Shown here: piece after piece, positions 24,365 through 36,393 of the stretch | Position numbering within the stretch: the stretch's first letter is position 1 | How the letters are laid out: the number at the start of each line of letters is the position of its first letter | Assembly: GCA_911728455.2 (NCBI GenBank) | Contig: OU452231.1 | Location: forward strand, 12,183,838 to 12,247,837 | Direction of reading: 5' to 3' | DNA: 64,000 bases | DNA from: Marthasterias glacialis | Lineage: Eukaryota > Echinodermata > Asteroidea > Forcipulatida > Asteriidae | The notes under the pieces: model-generated | What the model was told of the DNA's origin: nothing | The model's database searches: none | The model's input: the letters and a program-made list of their open reading frames with translations, nothing else | Position numbers and translations under genes: made by a program

Positions 24365-24635
24365 GGGGTCAATTTTACAAAGCACTAAGATTCATCTTAA
24401 GATGGGTTGTCAGTATCATCATGGTGATTTGTATTGTGACATCACACTTTGCTTAGCAATTAAGAGTGATTCGCAGTTAAGATCAATCTTAACTCTTTGT
24501 GAAATCAAGATGCCCAATTTCGTGGCACTGCTTACAACAGAAATGAGTGCTTACTGCGCACCCTGTAAAGGGTGTCATTCAATGGGCAGTAAGCACAGAA
24601 TTCCAAGCTAAGCAGAGCTATAAAATTGGTCCCTG
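24365..24635. repeat. dispersed repeat R, diverged foldback copy
   Basis: The ends are imperfect inverted copies (CAATTTTACAAAGCACTAAG near the left, GCTATAAAATTGGTCCC at the right). GCTTAGCAATTAAG and TAAGCACAGAATTCCAAGC lie inside. It is related to the GCTGCTTAAGCA family, but the assignment is weaker than for the other copies. Confidence 0.45.
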
Positions 24636-25402
24636 CTCAAATACACATAAAATGTATAATGTTGAGCTCCGGCTACCAACATTTTCCCACTAGAATGAAT
24701 GAAAGTTGGGGATGCCTGCCCTGACCTTGACAGAGGTCATTCAATAGGTTGGGAGGTCCAGCAGCAGCTCAAATATCACACCTACAGTGTAGTTCATGTC
24801 GCTGTGACCTTGGGTTTAAAACATTACCTAGAATGTGACTTCAACTGTTTTATTTTATCATCTTGTGGTTTCAGGAATGCTATGGGTGAACAGGTTGCAG
24901 AATGTGGCCCAGTTTGGGTAGAGGCTTTTGGATGAGAGATGATAAATGGGGTGATTTGGCAAAGCTTTTGAGTAAAGAATGCACAGTGGAAACACCTAAG
25001 ACCAAAAAATGAAGAAAACAAAACTGCACGATCAAAACCCAATGATAAGCACTATGTATATAAACAGTACCATGCCTTTAATTTGATGTAAATTTCAGAC
25101 AGGATCTACTTAATTGATTTCAATAAGTTAAGTGCAGAATGTCAGTCGCATAGTATCGGGAAATGACCAGTGGTATTGATTAGATAAACTGTGTATGTCT
25201 AAAGTAGACAATGTATTGTTACTTATGACATCCTACGTTTACAAATGAAAAAGAGCCAGAGAACATGGACACAAAAATAATTATCATACATTTTCTAAAG
25301 ATGGCAGAGTTGTATGAGTTTTTGTAAACTTTTGATTAGATTCTTTGCAGTTAAATACCGATGTTTACAAGAAACTTCTATGTGCTAATGTTCTGCACTT
25401 AA
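24636..25402. other. no gene seen
   Basis: Short open frames on both strands (78 and 72 codons) without motifs. TTAA at 25,399-25,402 is the left target duplication of the following element. Confidence 0.4.
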
Positions 25403-25747
25403 AGCCCCAGCTCAACATTTGTAAAGTGTCTGTAAATGCTTCCATTCTTTGCACAAATCAAGATATACCAATCTGTAAAAATGTCAGCTCATTTCGATGT
25501 TTCATTAGTGAGAAAACGGTAACAATGCATTCAGCATTTTTGTACGTATTCCCAAAGGCAGAGTTTTTGTCTCACTGACACGAATACTTTTGGATCTTAT
25601 TTCATTTATTATTTAAAAACGATAACACTTCAGGCACAAATATTTCAGAGAAATTTTTCTACCATCATTATCTTTATACCATGTAAGGTATAGGTAAATC
25701 TGTGAACATTTATGTTTTTTGCCTTACCAATGTTGAGCTGGGGCACT
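25403..25747. mobile_element. MITE-B copy 2 (TTAA-flanked foldback element)
   Basis: 345 bp between TTAA sites (25,399-25,402 and 25,748-25,751). The left end reads AGCCCCAGCTCAACATTTG, and the right end carries CCAATGTTGAGCTGGGGC. The interior matches copy 1 in inverted orientation (TTGCACAAATCAAGATATA shared). Two copies that both use TTAA support a piggyBac-like origin. Confidence 0.75.
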
Positions 25748-25751
25748 TTAA

Positions 25752-26169
25752 AGTGTCTGTGCACACACACACACAGATGGTGGTGGGCAAAAACCTATGC
25801 TTGAATACCATGTTCAGCTTCTTGAACTGGAAAAGGAAAGCAAATCTGCACACAGACTGTCGGCAGGTAATTTTGTACCATGTAAGGTGAACAGGTCAGT
25901 TCGAGTACACCAAAAGTTGAGTCCAGTGTCCCTGATGGAATACCATCACGTCTGCTTTCCATAATGAAATTACCTTCTTGGTACAAGCATGAATGATAAC
26001 GGAGTTCATTTGTGACCAAACATTCCAGATTCAGTTTTCTTTAGTTACCATCTCTTTCGGCTGCCAGTTGATGGCGGAATCAGTAACATCTGAAGCCTAC
26101 ATGAACCTACATTTCCATTATTTTTCTCCCTCAGCTGTAAAAGCACTGAACTCACTTCAACCAGATCAG
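25752..26169. other. no gene seen
   Basis: A 74-codon minus frame (25,795-26,019) without motif, and a short CA run at about 25,764. Confidence 0.4.
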
Positions 26170-26345
26170 GTGCCAATTTCATAGAGCTGCTTAAACACAA
26201 AAAGTAGCTGAGCACAACAAATTATGCTTACCAGAGTAAGGTTACTGACCAAACTACCATGTCACATGTACAACTTGGGACTGGTATCCTGCTCATTTCT
26301 GCTTCAAAGAAAAATTGTAAGCAATATTTTCTGCTTAAGCATCTC
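26170..26345 (+). repeat. dispersed repeat R
   Basis: A good copy of the family: CCAATTTCATAGAGCTGCTT at the left, CTACCATGTCACATGTACAA in the middle, and ACTGGTATCCTGCTCATTTC then TTTTCTGCTTAAGCA at the right. Confidence 0.7.
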
Positions 26346-26399
26346 TATCTGGTGACTTGTACTACGACAACCTGGACGTGAACCCCATCATTTACAAGT

Positions 26400-26621
26400 C
26401 CCATAATAAACTAATCCGAGCAGCTCATTCTTGGGTGTTCACACCACCGCAGCTATGGCTGCCAAACGCGCATGTTGACGAATACGCACTGTGAAACCTC
26501 CATGCCGATTGGTACAAATGCGCGGCTGACGCGCTATTGTTGTGTCGCACATGCGAGCAGAGGCCATAGCTGCGGTGGTGTAAACCACTATAAACAAGCT
26601 GCTCGGATTAGTGTATACGGG
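26400..26621. mobile_element. MITE-A copy 2
   Basis: A 222-bp foldback element. The left arm has CTAATCCGAGCAGCTCATTC and CACACCACCGCAGCTATGGC. The right arm is the reverse complement of CTAATCCGAGCAGCTTGTTT and of the same CACCACCGCAGCTATGGC block. The arms agree better than in copy 1 at 766-996, so this copy is probably younger. Confidence 0.8.
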
Positions 26622-27359
26622 AACTTTTACATTTGACTAAATTGACTTGGGACTTGCTTTACAGACCTGTCAGGTTTTACTGGTACTTGTAATAAATTGT
26701 CCATAATCTGCTTCTATTGTTTTCTATACAGACATTACTTAGTTCAGACAGCCAGAGTTCATCATAAATGACTTTTTATGTTGCAGACTGACATGGAAAT
26801 GCTACTGTATAGCCATCCAAAACAAGGGAATATATCATTGTTTTTTGGAAGACTAAAACATTATATTTATTCCCATCCTCTTGCTTCCAGTAAACACACC
26901 ATAGAACCATGGAGCTAGAAAGACAGAACCCATTTCATCAAATTAGGTGGTCACATTTTTCATAGTGGAAGCAAACCGACCACAAAAAAACAAAGGTTTA
27001 TTTCAATCGCAGCAGTCAAAATAAACAACCATGATTTGTGGGGTCTTCAAAGGCTATTTCCTTGACTCCAGTATTTTAGAAAGTATATTTCTCTTGAGGA
27101 TTAGAGCTGTATGAACTTTAGGAGAGTGTATGGAAGGCATTTTAGTGACTGCCATTTCCTCTTGGGATGGGGTTGGGGTTTGCAGACTGTCAATATTTTC
27201 CAATATCTCAAGTACCGAACCCCACTTTATTCAATCATGTCAAAGCAGCAAACTTTTGGAGGGAATTAGTGTGCCTAAAAGGAAAAATAATTATAATAAT
27301 AACAATTCTAAAAATTTAATAACCTATCACTATCATCCAGCCTGACCCTGCAAAGTAAA
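26622..27359. other. no gene seen
   Basis: Short open frames only. A small ATAATAATAAC low-complexity tract is at about 27,288-27,305. Confidence 0.4.
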
Positions 27360-27595
27360 AATCAAGGCCCAATTTCATAGAACTGCTATAAAACATAACT
27401 TTTGGCAAAGCATAACATAATTGGGCCTACCAGAATAAGGTTACCAGCCAAAATACTAAGTCATATGCATCATCTGTGACTGGTTTTCTGCCCTTTTTCT
27501 GCTAAGCAGAGAATTGTTAAGCATAGTTGTGTCCAGATGTCCTGCTTGTTAAGTCCCCATAGAAAAATTTGCTCAGCCCCAATATAAACCTTTTG
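27360..27595 (+). repeat. dispersed repeat R
   Basis: A copy with GCCCAATTTCATAGAACTGC, GGTTACCAGCCAAAATACTA, GTGACTGGTTTTCTGCCC and CTGCTAAGCAGAGAATTG blocks. Confidence 0.65.
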
Positions 27596-29205
27596 ATGCA
27601 GAAATTTTTAGATTGTATTAAAACCCAATGTACATGTACATGTACAATGTACATGTATAATGTAAGCAATACTCATTAGTGTTGACATTCTCGAGGGCAA
27701 CTTTACAACAAGATATTTGAAATGTTTTCAAATAAGCAAACGTATTGATCATCACTTCTCACGTTTTGGAAGAAATTCAAAATATTTACATTACAAGCAA
27801 ACAGATAGAGATTTATTTTGTAGCAAACACATGTTTGTTTTACCAACATTAATCTCTCAGAGGAAAGGGTATAGACCATTATCATGCCGCCACCATCTTG
27901 GTCAAGTTCCTTGTATCCAATAACAGTACTGAATGCTAATATTCATTGTACAAAAAGGAACCAGACTATTTTTCCTTCCAGCCTCGGTTTGGTTACATTG
28001 AATTGAAGGGGGGAAAATTATATTAACATTTTTAACAATTTTGTTTCCAACACTCAAGTAACATCTGCAGGCCTTGAATTGCAATTTTTCCATAATAGTC
28101 GGCACCCCTACTATGAGAAAAATGTAGGCCTATATTTCTAGGGGAATTTAGAAAAAGTGAAGCACACCACATGAATTCTTGTGGTTGCTGTGGAATAATT
28201 TGAGGACTAGGTTTGTTTTAGTTTTTTCTTCTTCTTTTTTTTTCTTTCGCAAATTGTTAAATTAACCCCATAAAGATTGCACTGTTTGCTCAAAGACCAA
28301 AGCATTCATGATCACAACATGATGGGGATTCATAAAACGAGTTGACAACCTTGTTAAAAAAAACCTTCAAAACAATTTTCTTGATATGTTCCCGCAGAAG
28401 TTTTATGGAGGTGTTGAAATGAACTCTCAAGTTCCTTAAATTTGATTTCATGGTTTTGTTGCAGGAAAGGCATTCCTGGCCAATTGTCAAGTGGTTTGAC
28501 CTAATTTTACAAATACAGTGTATGGCACTTTCTGGTCCTTTTAAATGTATGTAAATGCACCCAATGAATGCAATCTATTGTTAAGTCTTGTATATTCTAT
28601 ACCGAAACCATTTTTTTAATGTCATACTGATTACTAAAACCAAATAAAACCAAGCCAAACATTACAAGTTCCCATTAGGTGCTAAATCTAGGCCCATGGT
28701 GGTCCACCAGGTCTTGGTAGATTCAATCTGTACTTTGAGCCTACCAATGATCTGTGACCTAGCTGAGGGTTTCTGTAGGGTCCTCCCAGTTGATCTTTTG
28801 GTCAGTGTAAATGTCAAGAACCCCAACAGGAATGTTGGGTAGGGTTTTCAGGGATCAAAGGTGCTGGACATTCATGGCAATCTGCCAAGAGCACAGCTAG
28901 CAGCTAGCCCGAGCACTCCAGCTAACAAAAACGATGAATGAAATTATACAATACGGTCACAGATGACCCCCTGGTTGTAAAGATTGATGTTGGAGCTTAG
29001 AAATGAAAGTGAAAATGAAATAACTTACTTATAAAAATAGCAAAGATTCAAAGATTTGGGGGAAGAATGTATACAAAACCACAAATCTAAAGGTAAATTT
29101 AAGTTTTACAAAGCAACACTTAAAAAAATATGTAGCAGTTCAATAAATAGAGTTGTAGTTTATTTCTTGATATTTGAAATAAAAAGTCACATCTCCTTAA
29201 GGTGA
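27596..29205. other. 1.6 kb without recognised gene
   Basis: Repeated ACATGTACATGT words at 27,630-27,655. The remaining short frames carry no motif. This is probably an intron if the giant gene continues toward the HSPA12 exon. Confidence 0.4.
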
Positions 29206-29493
29206 TCCCTATCCTGCTGCTTCCCAGGTTATATACATAGTTGTATCAGACACTTAGTGTTTGATCCCTGGCTACATGGCAGTTTCAAGTTGAATGGCTT
29301 CTTACTGGCACCCCGAACGTAGATATTGACAAAATAGGGAAACCGCCAACATAAGGGCTAGATAGCTCAGTTTGTAGAGCACCAGCAAGCTAATCTGAGA
29401 GTCGCAGGTTCAAATCCTGCTCTCGTAAATTTTTCTGTGTTCACCCCAAAATAGAATTACAAATTTACCCAGTCAATTTCCCTTGCGGTTTAT
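29206..29493 (+). mobile_element. SINE-T copy 2 (tRNA-Lys-like head inside)
   Basis: The most complete plus-strand copy. A roughly 145-bp leader (TTGATCCCTGGCTACATGGC, TATTGACAAAATAGGGAAAC, CGCCAACAT) comes before the tRNA-like part at 29,356-29,428, which has TAGCTCAGTTTGTAGAGC and GCAGGTTCAAATCC. It is followed by AATTTTTCTGTGTTCACCCC and TTTCCCTTGCGGTTTA. The anticodon loop lacks the T33 expected of a tRNA and the acceptor ends do not pair, so it is not a functional tRNA gene. The same leader occurs in copy 3 (55,840-56,085), so it belongs to the element. Confidence 0.8.
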
Positions 29494-32400
29494 TGCTTGA
29501 TAGTTTTTGAAATACCCGTAGATACAACTACTTTGTTAAGTCTTAAAAAGAAACTGCTTCTCTCCTCTTAACACTAACCCCTTAATCCAGAATTCAACAA
29601 AGAACTAACCACAGTAAAATGTGAAGTCCAACATCTTTACACATCCTACATGTACGTACATGTACTTAAAAAACAAAAACGCCCATCATAAATCAAGCCA
29701 TTCTGTTGATCTCCACCCAATCCCCAACTTCTAACAAACCAAAACAAACACCCCCTTTTAACTCCTCGGGGTACATTTTGTCATTTACCCAACTGAAATT
29801 GAACTCTTGAAAAAATACAGCCACTTCTGGGATATGGCCCTTTGATGTTACCGCTGAATACCACAAGAATTTTTTAAATTTTTTTTCCTTCAAGTTAGTG
29901 TTCTCAGTGGAGTTCCCCCATTTTTGGGGTGGTATTATGGCATCTTCCTAGTACAGGACTCATTGTTCTTCTCACAAAAGAATTTGATAAAACAGTCTAT
30001 TGTTAATGACACTGGTTAAGAACGATAATTGCATTGTGCTTCGAATGAAACACCTGTGTGGGACAATATAGTTGATGGGTGTGCTTTTATCAAACAAGGT
30101 CCTCAAATGTTATACAATGTATCTACTGTTTAAGTTAATATTTGCCTTGGGTGTTCTCATTATTTTCATCATTATAACAAATGTTTAAGTTAGCATTAAA
30201 TTTGATTGCCCTGGTCTCAAAACACTTTTTTATTGGTCCGACTCCAACAAGAATGAAGATAAACAAAACACAACCTTCCTTTTAATATCGCTCTTTGTTT
30301 CCCTTTGAACCTTAAGCAAGGCACTATCATTCAGTCCAGGGCTGTAAAATCCAAACTACCCGTTCATTCTTTCAACAAATTTTATTTAGGGTTTCTGATG
30401 GTCTGTCGTGGAATTTTATGATTTGTTTTGTTGTTGCATGTTTTTCTTTGTGGTTTAGCAGCCACAGATTTGTTACACTCCAGGCTCAATATCTGGCTTA
30501 CATATACCTCAGATATCAGGTGTCAGAAATTATGATGGTAACAAAACTTTTAGCCACCAATTTTGTATAATATGTATACATATTTTTTTCTGCAAACAGA
30601 TGTGTATGCCTGACATGGGAAGCTTATCTCAGGGTGAGCAGCCAGCATTACAGCATATCTTGTCTCATGCTTTGTTTGTTGCAATAAAAAGATACAGTAA
30701 AATATACAGTAAAAGGAGAATTCCACACTTTCTCAAGTTACATTGATCGCCAGAATCAGAAACCTGGTTTTCTATAATTTATGATATTTATGACTACAAT
30801 TATATGAGAGTTCTTTTTGGTTATGACACATTTCAACACATCAAATCCCAAAAATCATACAAATCATCATTTTGTTTTGGGTGTCTTTTTGGAGGGTAAA
30901 TATAGGAGATGGTGGAACCAAACAGGAATTTGTTAGTTTGCCTCACCCCAATTAACCCAAATGCATTATCAGATATTACTTTAAAATTACATGCACTTTC
31001 CCTGTCTGTTAGTTTTTCCTTGTAGAAAAGGGGATCTAAAGTTGGTTAAATTGGAAATAGCAATACATGTACAGTGCGTGTACGTATAATGCATTTTATT
31101 CTTCCAGTTCACGCTAACCCTCCAATCAGATTGCTCAACGAGAGTGTGATAATAAACCATACTCCCAGTAGTCTATATTGCACTCTGTGTATTGTGAGCA
31201 TCATGCGCCATGCTCCATATACGGACAGCGCAAAATATTGTTCTAAACTTTGCGCGTTGAACATGCTGCTTATGTAATAATGCTCAAAGTTGTGTTATCT
31301 TCCAGTTGGCTGGAAGATAAATTATGGCCTCATGGGATATGGGATACAGAAGCGCTATATTTTTCCGTATTCTACTCGCGTTTGTGTGATAACTAATAAT
31401 ATAAGGTATTTAAATACATGTAGATTTGTATAGCAAGTCCAGGGGCCAGCAAACTGATTCAATATTTTGACAATGTGTATCTTTTACAAAGTTATGTTAC
31501 GAGATAGCCATTATCAAACCATTTGGCTCCATCTTCAGCTTTTAGTCTTTCTGACACAAACCAGAGATTTCTAACCTTAACAGATAACTCCTTCAAATCA
31601 CCGCCAAAGTGGCCTCCCGAGGTTTTTTATCCAAACTCTTGATCAATATTGTTTTGAAATGACCGTTTGAGATGATGGACCAACACGGGCAATAATGGTG
31701 AGATAACAAAAACAGACGTAAACCGGGATCAGGGTACAAACAGCAGAGGGGCATTCTTGGGTGTAACTCAAGCTGAGTTATCTCGTTGGTCACTTTGCTG
31801 GAAGTCGATCTAATAATTAAGTTTGTGGGGGCGAGTTGTCAGAATAATCCTCAGTACTGGTCAGACATAAACAATGGCTAAAAGCTACCTTGAGACTACA
31901 CACATGAAGTCTTTATACAGTCTTGCTGGCAGTATCACAATGGATGGTATAAATGAAATGTGTACAAACTAGCTCTGGCTGCAAGGAAGGCACTAAGGGC
32001 ATTTTCCAAACCTCGGCTTTGGAGCAGTGTACACTTTGCACCGTGTTTCCAACATCAAACAGAGCCTAGAGCCGGAGACAGAGTCTAAGCTGAGGTTTGA
32101 AAAAAAGCCTTTAGTGGAGTCTTTCCAGTTTTCAAGTTGATCATTTATGGGTTCATAATTCGACTATTGTTTTAGATTTATAACTTTTGTTACAGACATG
32201 GTAGTCTTCATGAAAATTTCAAAGTGTTTATTAGTTGTATGAATAAACTCTTGTCTGAATATCTCAATTAAAATTATTTTTTTCTGTTGTACATGCTTAG
32301 TAAATATCTTCTCACATGTATGGGAGCTGTAAACAAATGTTACCACCTCATGATGGGGAAGTGAAATATTAATCTCAAGCACCAACTTTTGAATACTTTG

Positions 32401-32538
32401 TGCAAAGTTAAACTGCAGAGGTTTATTTGTAGTTATCACCAAAACTGAGATTCAGATGGTGATTACCCAAGAAAAACTTGTTAATTCTCTTAATGTTAAC
32501 ACCATTTGTACAAAAGATGAAAGTTTGTTCTGACTTAC
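29494..32538. other. 3 kb downstream of exon 3 of the giant gene
   Basis: Starts with the GTAAGT donor of exon 3 (32,533-32,538, read on minus). No terminal exon with similarity was found. Reading on past the donor the frame stays open for 38 codons to a stop at 32,423, so intron retention would give a short alternative C-terminus. The remaining sequence is AT-rich. Confidence 0.45.
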
Positions 32539-35500
32539 TTGGTTGTTGATCAAGATCTACGCTTGCTTGAATGTTGTCCACTCCGACCCTCCCATTAAGA
32601 CTAGCATCAGCATCTCCTCCAACTTGTGGTACATGCAGTCCTTGCTCATGACGTTCCTTGGATTCTCCTCTGGATCTCTTCTTGTTCTTTGCCTTTGATG
32701 AGGATTTCCCAAGCTTCCATCGTCCTTTTTTTGGTCCCTTCTCATCTGGCGTCTTTGGTGAACTTCCTGCTTCTGGTTTGGGCAGTGATTTGTTTCCTTC
32801 ATCCTCTGGATGCTTCTCTTCTCTGGCTCGTCTATCAGGGGATCTAGAGCGAGGAGAAAGTTTCAGATGGAGTTTGGGTAAGCCCAAAGAAGCCATGATG
32901 CCACTCTTTTTCTTCTGGAGTTTGCCAGGGTTGGTCTGAGAGCTGTGGGAGGAAGCTGACTTAGCAGAAGAATGAGATGAAGTGCTCCCCTTTCTCTGTG
33001 AGACAGCTGCATCCACGGTGAGGTTGAGCTCTGGAGCTGATGCTGACGGTGAGGAAGAATCTTCTGAGATGTTTAACTGAGGTTGGTCGGCACTCGGTGG
33101 AGAACACTCGGTTGGCGTCACAGGTGGAGAAAGCTCAGCAGTTGCTCCCACCTCCTTATTTCCATCCATGTCAGCAACACCCTGATTTATCATCTCCTCA
33201 TGGTCACTGTGAACAGATCCATCTTCACTCAAGGCCACACCAAGAGACAGGCCACCCCTGAGATCCGATAGTGTGAACTTGGGTGCAGTCACCTGCACGC
33301 TAGAGCACAACTCATCTTCCCAGTTGAGGTCCATGGGTTCATCCAAGCTTGGAAGACTGCCATTGCTCTCACAAGTGTCTCCATCATATTTTTGTGTGGT
33401 GGCAACTTCAGTAGCCCCAAAAGACAAATCTGGGAAACAGACCTCAGCGTTATCAGGGACGAATTGAGTATCACTATGCTCAATTCCATCCAGACTTGTT
33501 TCTGACCCACAATTTTTTAATTCTTGTGAAGCATCTTCAGCATCAAAGTCTACTTTCAGTTTTACATCATCTTTTATGTCACCGCTTACATCAGTATATA
33601 TTCTATTATCGAGGCAACCAAACTTCATTGCGAGTTCTTCACTCATGTCTATCTCAGGTTCAACAAAACAGGCTTGCAATTCCTCTTCAATAGCAGGCTC
33701 AGGAATTGTCACTTCAAGTGCATCTTCGCATTCTGCAGGGCCCTTTATTTCCACATCTGTACCAACTGAGACAGCCCTTACATCCAGTTTGCACCCATCT
33801 ACATTCAACTCCTCCAAATCATCAGCAACTGCACTGGGAAGTACCTTGGATTTGTTCGAAGAAGATCTCTTTGTTGGAGAATGCAAACCACCAAACTTGG
33901 GAAATGAGAAGTTAAGGGATGGTAGCTTGAATCTATGCTTAGTTGGCGAGTTGTGAGGTACAGCTTCTGAGACTGGTTTACCCATCTCAAGTTCAGCTGT
34001 TTCCTCCATCCTGTCTGACAATTCGTCACTCTTCACTTTATTTTCCACAGATGAAAGCCCAATTGAAATATTCACGTCTACAGCTTCGCTACCGGTATCC
34101 CCATCCGTTGTCATTTCACAAAACTTGTCCACAAAAGTATCATCTTCACAATCTGTTGAACCCATGACTGCTTCAATAGTGACTTCGCCAGATTTGTCTA
34201 GTTGATCTTTTGACTCATCAATATCTCCTTGAGAAGCTTCCAAGTCTTGTGAATCAGTAATATCTTCTGTTCTGGCAGTATCTTGACAATTTTCATCAAC
34301 ACTGCACGAGTATCCTGAAATGATCTGGTGATCAGCTAGTTCAGGTAAATCTGTATTGTCAGGGGTGCCTGAAGAATTGATCTCTGATTTTATCTCAAAT
34401 TCTTGCTGGATACCACTCACAGATGGAGGACCCACACCAATTGTACCAGCATTCTTCTTGACATCTATTTCTATGTCTAAGTCAGCTTGGACTTCACCTG
34501 TCACATCAGGTGGCGACTCTTCTCCATTAACAAAGTCAATGCTGCCGGCATATGCATCACCTTCATCTGAACTATTTTCTATAAGAGCAGGGACTGCAAC
34601 ATAGACACCATCTGCCTGAACTTTGTCTCCACGGAAATCAGCAGCATTAATGCCACCGACTTCTGCAACATCCTCTTTCACTGTTGAAGTGTTTATCTCT
34701 CTAAGACTCTCATCACTTTCAGATGCTGAAGTGTTGACATGTAAGTCTGCTTCTACTGCAATTTCAGCTTTGAGGGTGTTTTCAACAGCAACGTCCACCT
34801 TCACAACATTACTAACCTCTAAATCAGGGTTGCTCTGTACTTCAGGAATCATGATGCTTGTCTCTCCGTCGCTGGGCACCCTTATTTTATTATCAGACTT
34901 TGATTTTGGTGACTTCTTTCCACCGAACCTCGGCAAATGCAGATGCATGTTTGGGAGTGTAAATGACTTCTTCTTGGCTTTCTTGAGTTCCATATCTTTC
35001 CTGGAGATGTCTGGTACTGAGGGAGCCCTAGCCTCCAGGACATAATCATTTTCATCCTCATTTGATCCAAACCTGTTGATGACCAACTCTGAAGAAGACT
35101 TTGACAAGCCATGAAGTCCTGGAGCGATGTCTTCTGTCTCCGTTTCAGCTTGAGATTTAAAGCTGATTTTACCCTGCGGCCCTATGTCAGGGCAATCACT
35201 TTTGGATGATACCTTCATCTTGCCAGTACGCCTTCCCCCGAATTTTGGAATGCGAAAATTGAACCCTGAGAAGAAGCCTTTAGTCTTGGACTTCTGCTTG
35301 ACTTCCTGTGTGACCTTCGGGGATTCCTCATGATGAGACTCTCCAGTTCCAATTTCTTGGACACCTTCAACAATATCATGATCAGGATCAGCTGAGGATT
35401 CTGGACTATTTGGCTTACCTGGAGAATCACTTGAGGGCGTTTCCTCAACAAAGACTTCAGAGGATATTTCACTGCTGCCTGGTAACTGAATGTTTGAAAT

Positions 35501-36393
35501 TTCCTCAACCTGCAGGGAATCAGTTATTTCACTTGATTTGGCCAACATCTCAACCTTGAATGGGTCGGTTTGTGGAGTTGCATTTACAAGATCAATTGAA
35601 ACACCTTGAATCTGCAAGTCTCCATCCTTAGCATCATTAGCATCCTTAGGTAATATTTCATCGCTATTACTCCCTGAGGAAGATGAAGATGACGACAATG
35701 AAACACTCTTCTTAGCAGACTCTTCAGGAGCCTCTTCCTGACTCCACCCAAGTGAGCTCTTCATTTTTCCATCCACATCACAGGGCTCCTCAGAATTAAA
35801 CTCATTTTCACTCTCTCCATCTTCCCAGGTCAACTGGCATCCAACATCAAAATGAGCACACTCAATGGACAGCTCGTCAGAACCTGTTGGAGCTTCTCCA
35901 CCGCCTTCTTGGTTGTCCTCATTTAAAACTTCTAAAGTACCGACATTCGACTCTCTATTCATTTCTTTAAGACCCTCCTCCTCTTCTTCCTTTTTCTCCT
36001 CCTCTTCTTTCTCTTCCTCCCCCTCTTCTTCCTTTTCCTCCTCCCCTTCTTTCTCTTCCTCCTCCTCTTCTTCCTTTTCCCCCTCCCCTACTTTCTTTTC
36101 CTCCTCCTCTTCTTCAAAGGCATCAATGGTCTTTGTAAACTCACTCAGCATCTCAGGAGTGAATTGGATATCCCCAATGGAATCATTTGCTACAATCTGG
36201 TTGCACTCTTGGAGGATCTTCTCAGCCGCTGTCAACTCAAGCGATACAGCCCCTTCAGGTGCCTCCTCAGCACACACAACTTCGACATCACTTTCAGCTT
36301 CCATTGACTCATCGGTCAAGATGAAGTCAGCAGGAGAAGAGATGTGAGTGGGAGAGGCATGGACCTCCAGGCTGACAGACATTTGGATCTTTC
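32539..36393 (-). CDS. giant acidic protein, exon 3
   Basis: 3,855 bp (1,285 x 3), acceptor TTCTTTGAATAG, donor GTAAGT, phase 1 on both sides. It joins exon 2 as G|GA-AAG-ATC-CAA-ATG. An acidic start leads into a Glu/Lys tract of about 45 residues. Four basic-hydrophobic blocks lie at DNA 35,207-35,290 (KGFFSGFNFRIPKFGGRRTG), 34,885-34,987 (LPNMHLHLPRFGGKKSPKSK), 33,844-33,946 (HRFKLPSLNFSFPKFGG) and about 32,830-32,925 (KKKSGIMASLGLPKLHLKLS). Between them are long acidic, Ser-rich spacers. A final Lys/Arg-rich segment (KGRWKLGKSSSKAKNKKRSR) precedes the donor. A single exon of this size with no enzyme domain is typical of AHNAK-class repeat proteins. Confidence 0.9.

Noticed and set aside
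29353..29430. tRNA gene on the plus strand
   Set aside because: Box A and box B are good, but the acceptor stem does not pair, T33 is missing and the flanks match two other copies. It is part of a SINE.
35865..36347. 160-codon plus-strand Ser-rich frame
   Set aside because: Antisense shadow of the Glu/Lys tract in exon 3.
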